From DATBQN01 sp963799925 (lineage in GTDB: Bacteria > Acidobacteriota > Thermoanaerobaculia > Multivoradales > UBA5704): a stretch of DNA of 64,000 nt. The translations under genes were made by a program, and so were the position numbers. The DNA lies in NCBI GenBank assembly GCA_963799925.1, contig CAWCYZ010000002.1:2108001-2172000 (forward strand), written 5' to 3'. Below the pieces are notes generated by a model. It ran no database searches, was not told where the DNA came from, and saw only the letters and a program-made list of their open reading frames with translations. Shown here in pieces: positions 1 to 8,768 of this stretch (its first letter is position 1; each line of letters begins with the position of its first letter).

Positions 1-473
1 ACGTCGAGGACGCGGATCGCCGCCTTGGTGGAGAGGAAGCGCCCGGCGAAGCTGTTGGGGTTCTTCCAGTCGGTGGTGAGGCCGAAGGGAGTGTCGACGC
101 CGATGCCCCATTTCCAGGTCTGGTTGATCGGCGAGACGAAATAGATCTGCGGCGTCGGCTGGTCGATCAGGTTCTGCTCGCCGCGGGCGTTGGGGCCGGG
201 GAAGGGGGCGGCGCCGCGGAAGGTGGCGGTGGTGCCCTTGAAGTAGGTGAGGCTGAACGCGGTGGCGGTCTTGGTGACGAAGCCCAGGCCGCCGGCGTTG
301 TGGAAGAGCAGTGAAGGGTCGTCGGCCTGGGCGGTGAACGCCCCGGCCATGCCCTGCGCCTTCGCCCCCTGCTCGAAGAGGCCGAAGCCGGCCGCGAGCA
401 TGGGTTGAGCGAACCAGGCCCCGAGCGCCAGGGCCCCCAGGGCTCGCAGCATGAGACCGCCTCGCCTTCGCAT
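1..473 (-). CDS. FadL/OmpP1-family outer membrane protein (3' end cut by window)
   Basis: The minus strand from an ATG at 473 reads a signal peptide followed by GFGLFEQGAKAQGMAGAF and ADDPSLLFHNAGGL, which is the N-terminal signature of FadL/OmpP1/TodX channels that carry long-chain fatty acids or hydrocarbons across the outer membrane. About 157 residues are present; the rest of the barrel lies left of base 1. A GAGGAG ribosome site sits about 7 nt before the ATG at 473; a second in-frame ATG at 452 is possible. It is divergent from the YbjN gene, with about 245 bp between them. Substrate cannot be read from the fragment. The family call is firm. Confidence 0.85.
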   Translation of the reverse strand, partial: MRRRGGLMLRALGALALGAWFAQPMLAAGFGLFEQGAKAQGMAGAFTAQADDPSLLFHNAGGLGFVTKTATAFSLTYFKGTTATFRGAAPFPGPNARGEQNLIDQPTPQIYFVSPINQTWKWGIGVDTPFGLTTDWKNPNSFAGRFLSTKAAIRVLD

Positions 474-717
474 CCTTATTCTCCTCTTGGAAATGGAAAG
501 GGCTGATGAGCGTCGCCGGTTCCCCGACCAGGGGCCCGCGGACCGGGCCGCCTCGCGACCGCTCTTGAGGAACCTCGCATCGAGCGTGATTGTAAAGCTG
601 CGGTGAGGGTTTACGGTAGCCCCGCAGGGGCGCGGGTGTCAACGCGTCGTCGCGGCGCCGTCACCCGGCCGGCCCGCCGGCAAGCTGCTACAGTACGCGC
701 CGGGAGGACAGGTGACG

Positions 718-1203
718 ATGCGGTTCGAGCACGAGATCCACGCCGAGACGTTCCGAAAGATCGAGGAGTACCTGGGGGAGTTCTTCGAGGAGCCCTACTG
801 CGATCCGGAGGAGGGGCACTTCTACGTCCGCTACGGCTCGACCGTCCTCGAGATCGAGGTCGCCGCCTACGGCCAGGAGGAGGCGGTGGTGACGATCATG
901 TCCTACTGCGTCCAGGGGGTGGAGATCGACGAGGAGCTGATGGCTGGCCTCCTCGAGCTCAACCACCAGCTCCCCCTGGGATCGTTCTCGATGGTCGGCA
1001 ACGACATCTTCTTCTCCCACTCGCTGTTCGGCCGCAACCTCGAGCCGCGCGACCTCCTGCGCGCGATCACCGCCGTCGCCGAGGTCGCCGACGACTACGA
1101 CGACCGGATCGTCGCCAAGTACGGCGGCCAGACGGCCCTCGAGAGGATCCAGGACACCGGCGGCACGCGCCGCCGCCTCGCCGCCAGCGAGTCGGACGCC
1201 TAG
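718..1203 (+). CDS. YbjN domain-containing protein
   Basis: This 161-residue acidic cytosolic protein has no signal peptide. It matches the YbjN/PF10722 pattern (T3SS-chaperone-like fold): FEEPYCDPEEGHFYVRYGS near residue 25, a central beta-rich part, then the conserved LLELNHQLPLGSFSMVGNDI stretch and a helical C-terminus. I chose the ATG at 718 because GGGAGGA lies 9 nt upstream; a GTG at 712 is too close to that site. Function is unproven; YbjN proteins have been linked to stress and motility phenotypes and to folding assistance. Its stop overlaps the smpB stop by 4 bp on the opposite strand (convergent pair). Confidence 0.8.
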   Translation: MRFEHEIHAETFRKIEEYLGEFFEEPYCDPEEGHFYVRYGSTVLEIEVAAYGQEEAVVTIMSYCVQGVEIDEELMAGLLELNHQLPLGSFSMVGNDIFFSHSLFGRNLEPRDLLRAITAVAEVADDYDDRIVAKYGGQTALERIQDTGGTRRRLAASESDA

Positions 1204-1679
1204 CCGGAGCGCCGCACGCCCTTGACCGCCTCCTCGACCTCGCGGTCGAGCTCCTTGCGCCGCTCGCTCGCCCGCTTGTCGTAGAGCTTCTTGCCCTGCG
1301 CCAGGGCGACCTCGACCTTGATCCAGTTGCCCTTGAGGTAGACCGCGAGCGGGATCACGGTCAGGCCGCGCAGCAGGGTGCGGCCGAAGAGCTTGTCGAT
1401 CTCGCGCCGCTTCAAGAGCAGCCGGCGCGGCCGCTCCGGCTCGTGGTTCTCGCGGTTGCCATGGCTGTACGGGCTGATGTGGGCGCCGACGAGGAACGCC
1501 TGGCCGTTCCTGAAATCGACGTAGCTGTCCTTCAGCTGCACCTTGCCGGAGCGGGCCGCCTTGACCTCGGTGCCGGCGAGCACCAGGCCGGCCTCGAAGG
1601 TCTCGAGGATCTCGAAGTCGTGCCGCGCCCGCCGGTTGGCGGCGAGAGGCTTGACCACCGGCTTCCTTTCCGCAGCCAC
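1200..1679 (-). CDS. smpB: SsrA-binding protein SmpB
   Basis: SmpB binds tmRNA and delivers it to stalled ribosomes for trans-translation. The 159 residues are full length for the family. Visible signatures are NRRARHDFEILETFEAGLVL, GTEVKAARSGKVQLKDSYV, HISPYSHGNRENHEPERPR and the basic C-terminal tail LAQGKKLYDKRASERRKE that enters the decoding centre. The tmRNA gene (ssrA) itself is not seen nearby. The gene is convergent with the YbjN gene. The identification is very secure. Confidence 0.97.
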   Translation of the reverse strand: MAAERKPVVKPLAANRRARHDFEILETFEAGLVLAGTEVKAARSGKVQLKDSYVDFRNGQAFLVGAHISPYSHGNRENHEPERPRRLLLKRREIDKLFGRTLLRGLTVIPLAVYLKGNWIKVEVALAQGKKLYDKRASERRKELDREVEEAVKGVRRSG

Positions 1680-1750
1680 GGCGCGACTATACAGCGACTC
1701 CCCGCCGCGGGCCCGGCGCCCGAGGGCCCGGTGCTACACTGGAGCTCCGC

Positions 1751-2305
1751 ATGCGAGCGACGGCCGCGCTCCTCATCTCCCTGCTCCTCTATGTTCTCGC
1801 CCCCGCTCCCTCGCGCGCCGAGGGACGGATCGCGGGGCTGAACGTGGCGGTCGACGGCGGCCGCGTCGTCGCCAGCCTGACCCTGGTCGACGGCTTCCGC
1901 CATCGCCTGCGCGAGCGCGTCGACAGCGGCCTGCCGACCTCGATCCTCTATCGCTTCGAGCTCGACCGCGACCGCACCCACTGGTGGGACCGCTACCTCG
2001 AGGAGTGCACGCTCGAGGTGACGGCGATGTACGACGCCGTCGCCCGCCAGTACACGGTCAACTACAAGCTCGACGGCAAGCTGATCGACAGCCGCACCGT
2101 CCGCGACCCGCAGGCGCTCGCCGAGGCGATGACCCGCGTCCAGGCGCTGCCGATCTTCACCCTCGCGAGCCTCCCCCACGAGTGGCGCCTGCTGGTCAAG
2201 GCGCGCGCCGAGCTCGGCACGCGGACGATCCTCTCGATCGTCCCGGTCGCCATCACCACCGACTGGGTCGAGTCGCGCAAGTTCCGGCCCTCCGGCCCGC
2301 CGTAG
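1751..2305 (+). CDS. DUF4390 domain-containing protein
   Basis: The protein has 184 residues: a signal peptide (residues 1-23, ending in PSRAEG) and one DUF4390 domain with alternating beta-strand pattern and the RTHWWDR motif near residue 78. It is probably periplasmic. Its gene stops 19 bp before the NtrY-like kinase gene; DUF4390 and NtrY kinases are also neighbours in proteobacteria, so it may feed a signal to the sensor domain of that kinase, which is inference. No catalytic residues are evident. Confidence 0.75.
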   Translation: MRATAALLISLLLYVLAPAPSRAEGRIAGLNVAVDGGRVVASLTLVDGFRHRLRERVDSGLPTSILYRFELDRDRTHWWDRYLEECTLEVTAMYDAVARQYTVNYKLDGKLIDSRTVRDPQALAEAMTRVQALPIFTLASLPHEWRLLVKARAELGTRTILSIVPVAITTDWVESRKFRPSGPP

Positions 2306-2324
2306 GGCCAGCCGAGCCGCCGCC

Positions 2325-4564
2325 GTGGATCTCCGCGAGCGCCTGCGCCGTCACCGCAAGGACAACCGCCTCATCGTCGGCGGTCTCGCGGCCCTCCTCG
2401 CCGTCTTCACCGGTTCCTTCTACCTCGTCCAGCGCAGCCGCGAGCTGCCCCGCCTTCCTGGTCACCAACCGGGTCCTGCTCTTCGTCCTCTGGTACGTCA
2501 ACGTCGTCCTCATCCTCGCCATCCTCTTCGTCCTGCTGCGGAACCTCTTCAAGCTGCTGGTCGAGCGCCGGCACCGCATCCTCGGCTCGACCTTCAAGTT
2601 CAAGCTGGTGGCGACCTACGTCGGCCTGTCGCTGATCCCGGTGCTCCTCCTCTTCGTCATCGCCAGCGAGCTGCTCCAGCGGCTCCGTCGACCGCTGGTT
2701 CAACACGCCCCTGAAGCCGGTCCTCGCCCAGGGGGAGGCGGTCGCCCAGGCGTTCTACGAGCGCATCGAGCAGGACGACCTGCGCGACGCCGCGCGCGCG
2801 CTCGCCGAGGTGCGCTGGTACGACCTGCAGCGGCCCGACGAGCGCCTGCGCCTCAACCACCGCCTGCAGGAGCTGCTGGGCGAGCTCCGCCTCGACGTGC
2901 TCGCCGTCTACGAGGGGACCGAGTTCGTCCACGCGGTGGTCGACTCGCAGGCGGGGATCCCGGAGCTGCCCGAGCCCGGCCGCGACTTCCTGATCGAGGC
3001 GGTGCGCCAGGGGCGCGCGGTGCGGCGCGAGGAGCCGCCGGGAGGGCGCGGCGGGCGCCTGGTGCTCGCCGGCGTCGCCGGGGCGCCGGTGCCCACCAAG
3101 GCCGCGGGCGAGCGGGGAGCTCCACCCCTCGTCGTCGTCGCCGGCACCCGCATCGATCCCGTCCTCGCCGGCAAGAGCGACGCCCTGGTCCAGCGACTTC
3201 CAGGCCTTCCGCCAGCTCGAGGTGCAGAAGGACGACCTCCGCGCCAGCTACCTGCTGATCTTCCTGATGATCACGCTCTTGATCCTCCTCGCCTCGTCGT
3301 GGGTGGGGCTCCACCTGGCGCGGCGGGTGACCGTCCCCATCCAGGCGCTCGCCGAGGGGACGCGGCGGATCAGCGGCGGCGACCTCGCCCACCGCGTCGA
3401 CGTCGACGCCGACGACGAGCTGGGGGTGCTCGTCAGCTCCTTCAACCGCATGACCGAGGAGCTGGGGAGCAACAAGGAGCTGCTCGAGCGCGGCAACCGC
3501 GAGCTGCACGGGCACCAACCAGCGGCTGGTCGGCGAGCGGGCGCTGATGGCGGCGGTGCTCGAGAACGTCGCCGCCGGCGTCGTCTCGACCGATGCCGCC
3601 GGCCGCATCTTCACCTGCAACGGCGCGGCGTTGAACATCCTGCGCCAGCGCGAGGAAGACGTGCTCGGCCGCGAGGCCGCCGAGGCCTGGGCCGATCCCG
3701 AGCGGCGCAAGCTCGCGGCGCTGCTCGCCGGCGGGGCGGCGGCGGGCGGCGCCGCGACCTCGAGCCACGAGGTGCACCTCGTCCTCGGCGGCGAGTGGAA
3801 GACCTTCGAGGCCAAGGTGACGGCGATGCGCGGAGCGGATGGCGCGCTCCTCGGGCGGGTGCTGGTCATCGAGGACCTGACCGAGCTGATCAAGGCCCAG
3901 CAGCTCGCCGCCTGGAGCGATGCCGCGCGGCGCATCGCCCACGAGATCAAGAACCCGCTGACGCCCATCCGCCTCGCCGCCGAGCGCCTGCTGCAGAAGA
4001 ACCGGCTGCGCGACCCGCGCCTCTCGACGGCGATCGAGGAGGCGGTCGACATCATCGTCCGCGAGGTGACCGTCCTCCAGGAGATGGTCGACGAGTTCTC
4101 GCGCTTCGCCCGCATGCCGCGCCCGCGGCCGGCGCCGGTCGACCTGGCGCGCCTGGTCGACGAGACCGTCCACCTCTACCGCGACCTGAAACCCGGGGTC
4201 GCGGTCGAGGGCGAGGTCGGCGCCCGCCTCGACGGCGGTGCTCCTCGACGCCGAGCAGATCAAGCGCGCCCTGATCAACCTGCTCGACAACGCCGTCGAG
4301 GCGACGGATGCGCCCGGCCGCGTCACCATCGCCGCCCAGCCGGTCGACGGCCACCTGGAGATCCAGGTCGCCGACACCGGCCGCGGCATCCCTGCGGCGT
4401 CCAAGGAGAAGCTCTTCCGTCCCTACTTCTCGACCAAGGGGCGCGGGACCGGGCTGGGGCTCGCCATCGTCCACCGCATCGTCGCCGACCATCACGGGTC
4501 GGTGCGCGTCGAGGACAACGTGCCGCGGGGGAGCGTCTTCATCCTGGAGCTGCCGCTCGAGTGA
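2325..4564 (+). pseudogene. NtrY-like sensor histidine kinase, split across reading frames by five apparent 1-base insertions
   Basis: From a GTG at 2325 the product is recognisable end to end, but only by changing frame five times (near 2448-2451, 2680, 3194, 3509-3512 and 4234-4236). Each change equals one extra C or G; removing five bases leaves exactly 745 codons, normal for NtrY. In order: three N-terminal membrane helices, a periplasmic sensor part, a fourth helix (LLIFLMITLLILLASSW), HAMP (TVPIQALAEGTRRISGGD), PAS (AAVLENVAAGVVSTDAAGRI), the H-box (RRIAHEIKNPLTPIRL), then the ATPase with LINLLDNAVEA, ADTGRGIP and STKGRGTGLGL. All catalytic motifs are intact, with no internal stops beyond the shifts. 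No NtrX-type regulator follows. It may be a true pseudogene, but uncorrected sequence error fits better. Confidence 0.8.
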
Positions 4565-4622
4565 GCCGCCCGCGGCGGCGGCCGGGCCCGCCTTCCCTCC
4601 GCGCCCGTGGGATAATCCCCCT

Positions 4623-5078
4623 ATGCCGACGCCCCAGCAGCGCATCGAAGCGGACTTGAAGACGGCGATGAAGGCCGGCGAGAAGGAGCGCCTCTCGACC
4701 CTCCGCATGCTATTGACCGAGGTCAAGAACGAGCGCATCCGGCGCGGCGGCGAGGTGGACGACGCGACCTTCGCCGGCCTCACGCGGAAGGCGATCAAGC
4801 AGCGGGAGGAGGCGGCCGAGCAGTACCGCAAGGGCAACCGCCCGGAGCTCGCCGACAAGGAGGAGAGCGAGGCGAAGCTCCTCGCCGCCTACCTGCCGGC
4901 GCAGGCCGACGAGGCGGCCATCCGCGCCGCCGTCGAGGCGCTCGTCGCCGAGCGCGGCCTCTCCGGGCCGGCGGCCATGGGGCCGGTAATGAAGGAGGTC
5001 CTCGCCCGCTTCGGCTCCGCCGCGGATGGCGCGACGGTCTCCCGCATCGCCCGCGAGGTGCTCGCCAAGCCCCGCTGA
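4623..5078 (+). CDS. yqeY: GatB/YqeY domain-containing protein
   Basis: The 151-residue protein is a stand-alone YqeY family member, related to the tail domain of the amidotransferase subunit GatB that binds tRNA. Seen: LKTAMKAGEKERLSTLRMLL at the N-terminus, KQREEAAEQYRKGNRPELAD, LLAAYLPAQ and the C-terminal MGPVMKEVLARFG helix pair. The length is typical. It lies 58 bp after the kinase gene and 58 bp before selB, all on the plus strand. A role in tRNA-related metabolism is assumed from the domain only. Confidence 0.9.
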   Translation: MPTPQQRIEADLKTAMKAGEKERLSTLRMLLTEVKNERIRRGGEVDDATFAGLTRKAIKQREEAAEQYRKGNRPELADKEESEAKLLAAYLPAQADEAAIRAAVEALVAERGLSGPAAMGPVMKEVLARFGSAADGATVSRIAREVLAKPR

Positions 5079-5136
5079 GGAGCTCGGGCGACCGCCGCAC
5101 CCCGACCCCATCGCTCTCGCATCGCCCACGGACCTC

Positions 5137-7089
5137 ATGCCTTCCCGCGTCATCGTCGGCACCGCCGGCCACATCGATCACGGCAAGACCAGCCTGGTGC
5201 TGGCTCTCACCGGCATCGACTGCGACCGCTGGGCCGAGGAGAAGGCGCGCGGCATCACCATCGACCTGGGCTTCGCCCACCTCCGCCTGGGCGACCTCCA
5301 GATCGGCTTCGTCGACGTCCCCGGCCACGAGCGCTTCCTCCACAACGCGCTCGCCGGCCTCGGCGGCATCCGGATCATGCTGCTGGTGGTGGCGGCGGAC
5401 GAGGGGGTGAAGCCGCAGACCCGCGAGCACCTGGCGGTCTGCTCTCTGCTCGGCATCCCGGCGGGCTTGGTCGCCCTCACCAAGGCGGACCTGGCGAGCC
5501 CGGACCTCCTGGAGCTGGCCGAGCTCGAGGTCGCGGAGCTGCTGTCGTCGACGCCTTTTGCCGGCGCCCCGATCCTCCCCGTCGCGAGCCCCACCGGCGC
5601 CGGCCTCGCCGAGCTCCGTACCGCGCTCTTCGACCTCGCCGCGCGCCACGCCCGCGGCGCGCCGCCGGCGGACGGCGAGCCGGGCCGGCCGGCGCGCCTG
5701 CCGGTCGATCGCGCCTTCCACCTGCGCGGCCTGGGAGTCGTGGTGACGGGGACGCTCGCCTCCGGCGCGGTGCGGGTGGGCGATGCGCTGGAGCTCCTGC
5801 CGCGCGGCGGCGCGGTGCGGGTGCGGAGCATCCAGGTGCACGGCGAGCCGCGCGAGGCGGCCCTCGACGGCGAGCGCACCTCGCTCCAGCTGACCGGCGC
5901 GGCGCTCGAGGAGCTGCGGCGAGGCGTCGAGCTGGCGACCCCCGGCGCCTTCGCCCCGACGGTGAGCCTCTGCGCGCGCCTCACCCTGCTCCCCGACGCC
6001 CCCGCGGCCATCGAGGGCTCGACGCCGGTGCGCCTGCACCTCTACGCCAGCGAGGCGGTGGGGCGCCTGCGCCCGCTCCCCGCTGCGGACGGCGCCCCGG
6101 GGCGCCTGGCGCCGGGGGAGACCGGCCTCGTCGAGATCCGGCTCGCGGCGCCGGTCGTCGCGGTCCGCGGCGACCGCTTCATCGTCCGCCGACCCTCGCC
6201 GGCGGCGACCCTGGGCGGCGGCGAGGTCTTGGACCCCGCCTGGCGGCGGCCGCGCGGCCGGGCGCTGGCGCCGGCGCTCGCGGCCGAGACCGGCGTCGCC
6301 GGCGAGCTCCCCGCGGCCCTCCTCCACTGGGTGCAGAGCGCCGGGGAGCGCGGCGCCGAGGCGGCCGAGATCGCGCGCCGGCTGGGGGTCGAGCCGGCGC
6401 GGGCGGCCGCCGAGCTGGAGGCTCTCGCCCGCGTCCAGCGCCTCCTGGCGGTCCCCGAGGGCCCCGGCCACGGCCGGCGTTATCTCACCGCGGCGACCTA
6501 CCAGCGGGTCGCCCAGCGCGCCCGCCGCGTGCTCAAGGAGTACTTCGAGAAGGACCGGCTGGCCCTCGGCATCCCCCGCGCCGAGGCGGTGCGGCGCATC
6601 CTCCGCGGCCGCGGCGCGGAGCTCGCCGACGTCTACCTCGCCTGGCTCGCGGCGCAGAAGATCCTGGCGGTGTCGGGCGAGCGCGGCGAGCGGATCACGC
6701 TGCCCGGCCGGACGGCCGAGCTGACCGGCGAGGAGTCGCGCCTGGCGCAGGCGGTCGTCGAGCGCTTCGCGCGCGGCGGCCTGACGCCGCCCGGCCCCAC
6801 CGAGCTCGCCGTCGACCTCGCCGCCAAGCCGCAGATCGTCGACGGCGTCGTCCGCCACCTCGTCGCGCGCGGCCAGCTCGTCAAGCTCCCCAACGGTCTC
6901 GTCCTCGCCGCCTCGGCCCTGGCCGACCTGCGCCGCGAGCTCCTCTCGATGTCCTGGGAGCGCTTCTCGGTAGGCGACTTCAAGGACCGCTTCGGCCTCT
7001 CCCGCAAATGGGCGATCCCGCTCCTCGAGCACCTCGACTCGACGGGCGCCACCCGGCGCGTCGGCGACGACCGTCTGGTGGTGCGGTGA
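5137..7089 (+). CDS. selB: Selenocysteine-specific translation elongation factor SelB
   Basis: SelB is the EF-Tu paralogue that brings Sec-tRNA to UGA codons marked by a SECIS hairpin. The 650 residues start at MPSRVIVGTAGHIDHGKT (G1), with DVPGHERF (G3) and TKADL (G4) in the GTPase domain, beta-barrel domains 2-3 (about 175-390), and four winged-helix repeats in the C-terminal 250 residues that bind the SECIS RNA. I chose the ATG at 5137 because the family starts directly before the G1 strand; a longer reading frame upstream has no homology. No selA, selC, selD or evident selenoprotein gene lies in the window. Confidence 0.95.
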   Translation: MPSRVIVGTAGHIDHGKTSLVLALTGIDCDRWAEEKARGITIDLGFAHLRLGDLQIGFVDVPGHERFLHNALAGLGGIRIMLLVVAADEGVKPQTREHLAVCSLLGIPAGLVALTKADLASPDLLELAELEVAELLSSTPFAGAPILPVASPTGAGLAELRTALFDLAARHARGAPPADGEPGRPARLPVDRAFHLRGLGVVVTGTLASGAVRVGDALELLPRGGAVRVRSIQVHGEPREAALDGERTSLQLTGAALEELRRGVELATPGAFAPTVSLCARLTLLPDAPAAIEGSTPVRLHLYASEAVGRLRPLPAADGAPGRLAPGETGLVEIRLAAPVVAVRGDRFIVRRPSPAATLGGGEVLDPAWRRPRGRALAPALAAETGVAGELPAALLHWVQSAGERGAEAAEIARRLGVEPARAAAELEALARVQRLLAVPEGPGHGRRYLTAATYQRVAQRARRVLKEYFEKDRLALGIPRAEAVRRILRGRGAELADVYLAWLAAQKILAVSGERGERITLPGRTAELTGEESRLAQAVVERFARGGLTPPGPTELAVDLAAKPQIVDGVVRHLVARGQLVKLPNGLVLAASALADLRRELLSMSWERFSVGDFKDRFGLSRKWAIPLLEHLDSTGATRRVGDDRLVVR

Positions 7090-7114
7090 GCAACCTGGAA
7101 GGAGGCAGCTCCTC

Positions 7115-7486
7115 ATGAAGACCATCGCCGTGCTCGGCGCGTCCAGCCACCGCAGCAAGTTCGGCAACAAGTGCGTGCGCGCCTACCAGGCCGCGGGGTA
7201 CAAGGTCTTTGCCGTCAATCCCTACGAGCCGGAGGTCGAGGGCATGAAGACCTACCCTCGCCTCGCCGACATCGGCGAGCCGCTCGACCGCATCAGCGTC
7301 TACCTGCCGCCGCCGCTCACCCTCGAGCTGCTGCCGGAGATCGCTCTCGCGGGCGCCGGGGAGGTATGGATGAACCCCGGCGCGGCGGACGGCAAGGTGA
7401 TCGAGGAATCGCGCCGGCGCGGCATCCCGATCCGCCTGGGCTGCAGCATCGTCGACGTGGGGATGAGCCCGGCGATGTTCCCTTGA
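7115..7486 (+). CDS. CoA-binding domain protein (YccU-like)
   Basis: A 123-residue single-domain Rossmann protein of the CoA_binding (PF13380) type: IAVLGASSHRSKFGNKCVRA at the start, FAVNPYEPEVEGMKTYPRL, DRISVYLPPPLT, WMNPGAADGKVIEESRRRGI and the closing LGCSIVDVG. It probably binds CoA or acyl-CoA; the precise role is unknown for the family. An AAGGAGG site lies about 7 nt before the ATG, and it follows selB by 25 bp, so the two may be cotranscribed. It is convergent with glf. Confidence 0.85.
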   Translation: MKTIAVLGASSHRSKFGNKCVRAYQAAGYKVFAVNPYEPEVEGMKTYPRLADIGEPLDRISVYLPPPLTLELLPEIALAGAGEVWMNPGAADGKVIEESRRRGIPIRLGCSIVDVGMSPAMFP

Positions 7487-7510
7487 GACGCTCTACGATC
7501 CTGCGCCGGC

Positions 7511-8677
7511 TCATGCCACCCGCGACTCCTCCGCCAGCTCGCGCTCGCGCGACGCGGGAGCGGTCGCCAGGGTCGCCTCGGCGCGGCGGCGGCCGGTGAT
7601 CTTGCCGTAGGCCGTCAGCGCCTGCGCCACCACCTGGTCCATGTTGTAGTAGCGATAGGTCGCCAGCCGGCCCACGAACTGCACGTTCGGCGTCGCCTCG
7701 GCGAGCGCCTGGTAGCGCTTGTAGATCTCCGCGTTCTCCGCCCGCGGCACCGGATAGTAAGGATCCCCCTCGGCCTCCGGATACTCGTAGACGAGGCTCG
7801 TCTGCGCGTGCCGCTGGCCGGTCAGGTACTTGAACTCGGTGACGCGGGTGTAGAGGTGCTCGTTGGGATAGTTGATCACCGGCGCCGCCTGGGCGCGGCG
7901 CGCGGGCACGGTCTCGTGGACGAAGCGCAGCGACCGGTAGGGGAGCTTCCCGTAGCGCATGCCGAAGAACTCGTCGATCGGCCCGCTGTAGATCATCCGC
8001 CGGTAGGGGATCGCCTCCTCGACCTCGCGGTAGTCGCAGTTCAGGAGCACCTTGATGTTCTTGTGGTCGAGCATGTTCTCGAACATCCGCGTGTAGCCGT
8101 GGAGCGGCATCGCCTGGTAACGGTCGGTGAAGTAGCGGTCGTCCCGGTTGGTGCGCACCGGCACGCGCGCCGCGACCTGGGCGTCGAGCTCCGAGGGATC
8201 GAGACCCCACTGCTTGCGCGTGTAGCCGCGGAAGAACTTCTCGTAGAGATCGCGGCCGACCCGCGACACCACGACGTCCTCCGAGGTGCGGATCGCCTCC
8301 CGCGGCTCGGCGACCGAGGCGAAGAAGCGCTCGAGGCCGGCGCTCGACAGGCGCAGGTTGTAGAGGCGGTTGATGGTGTCGAGGTTGATCGGCATGGGGA
8401 CGAGCTTGCCGTCGACGCTCGCCTTCACCCGGTGCTCGTACGGCCGCCAGGCGGTGAAGCTCGAGAGGTACTCGAAGACCTCGCGCGAGTTGGTGTGGAA
8501 GATGTGCGGGCCGTAGCGGTGGATGAGGATGCCGGCGTCATCGTAGCAGTCGTAGGCGTTGCCGCCGATGTGCGGCCGGCGGTCCACCAGGAGGATTTTT
8601 TTGTCCGAGCCGCGGGCCAGCCGCTCGGCGAGAACGCTGCCGGCGAAGCCCGCGCCGACGATGAGGTAATCGAACAT
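7511..8677 (-). CDS. glf: UDP-galactopyranose mutase
   Basis: This FAD enzyme interconverts UDP-galactopyranose and UDP-galactofuranose for surface glycans. It has 388 residues starting MFDYLIVGAGFAGSVLAERL (FAD dinucleotide fold), with RPHIGGNAYD, GPHIFHTNS, the FFRGYTRKQWG motif and YPNEHLYTRVTEFKYLTGQ near the C-terminus. The ATG at 8677 has AAAAGGAGC about 7 nt upstream; upstream reading-frame extension overlaps the glycosyltransferase antisense and is not real. It is the last gene of a three-gene minus-strand group with a glycosyltransferase and a GH-A hydrolase. Confidence 0.95.
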   Translation of the reverse strand: MFDYLIVGAGFAGSVLAERLARGSDKKILLVDRRPHIGGNAYDCYDDAGILIHRYGPHIFHTNSREVFEYLSSFTAWRPYEHRVKASVDGKLVPMPINLDTINRLYNLRLSSAGLERFFASVAEPREAIRTSEDVVVSRVGRDLYEKFFRGYTRKQWGLDPSELDAQVAARVPVRTNRDDRYFTDRYQAMPLHGYTRMFENMLDHKNIKVLLNCDYREVEEAIPYRRMIYSGPIDEFFGMRYGKLPYRSLRFVHETVPARRAQAAPVINYPNEHLYTRVTEFKYLTGQRHAQTSLVYEYPEAEGDPYYPVPRAENAEIYKRYQALAEATPNVQFVGRLATYRYYNMDQVVAQALTAYGKITGRRRAEATLATAPASRERELAEESRVA

Positions 8678-8768
8678 CGAACTGCTCCTTTTATGCAAGC
8701 GAGACAAATCACCAGAAGTTCCGGCGCGCTGGCGCGCTCCGGCGGAGCCCGGATGGAGCGCTCGATCG

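Noticed and set aside
2325..4564. Programmed ribosomal frameshifting in the kinase gene
   Set aside because: Five +1 events in one gene without a shared slippery site or stop codon at each junction is not plausible; sequence error or pseudogene fits better.
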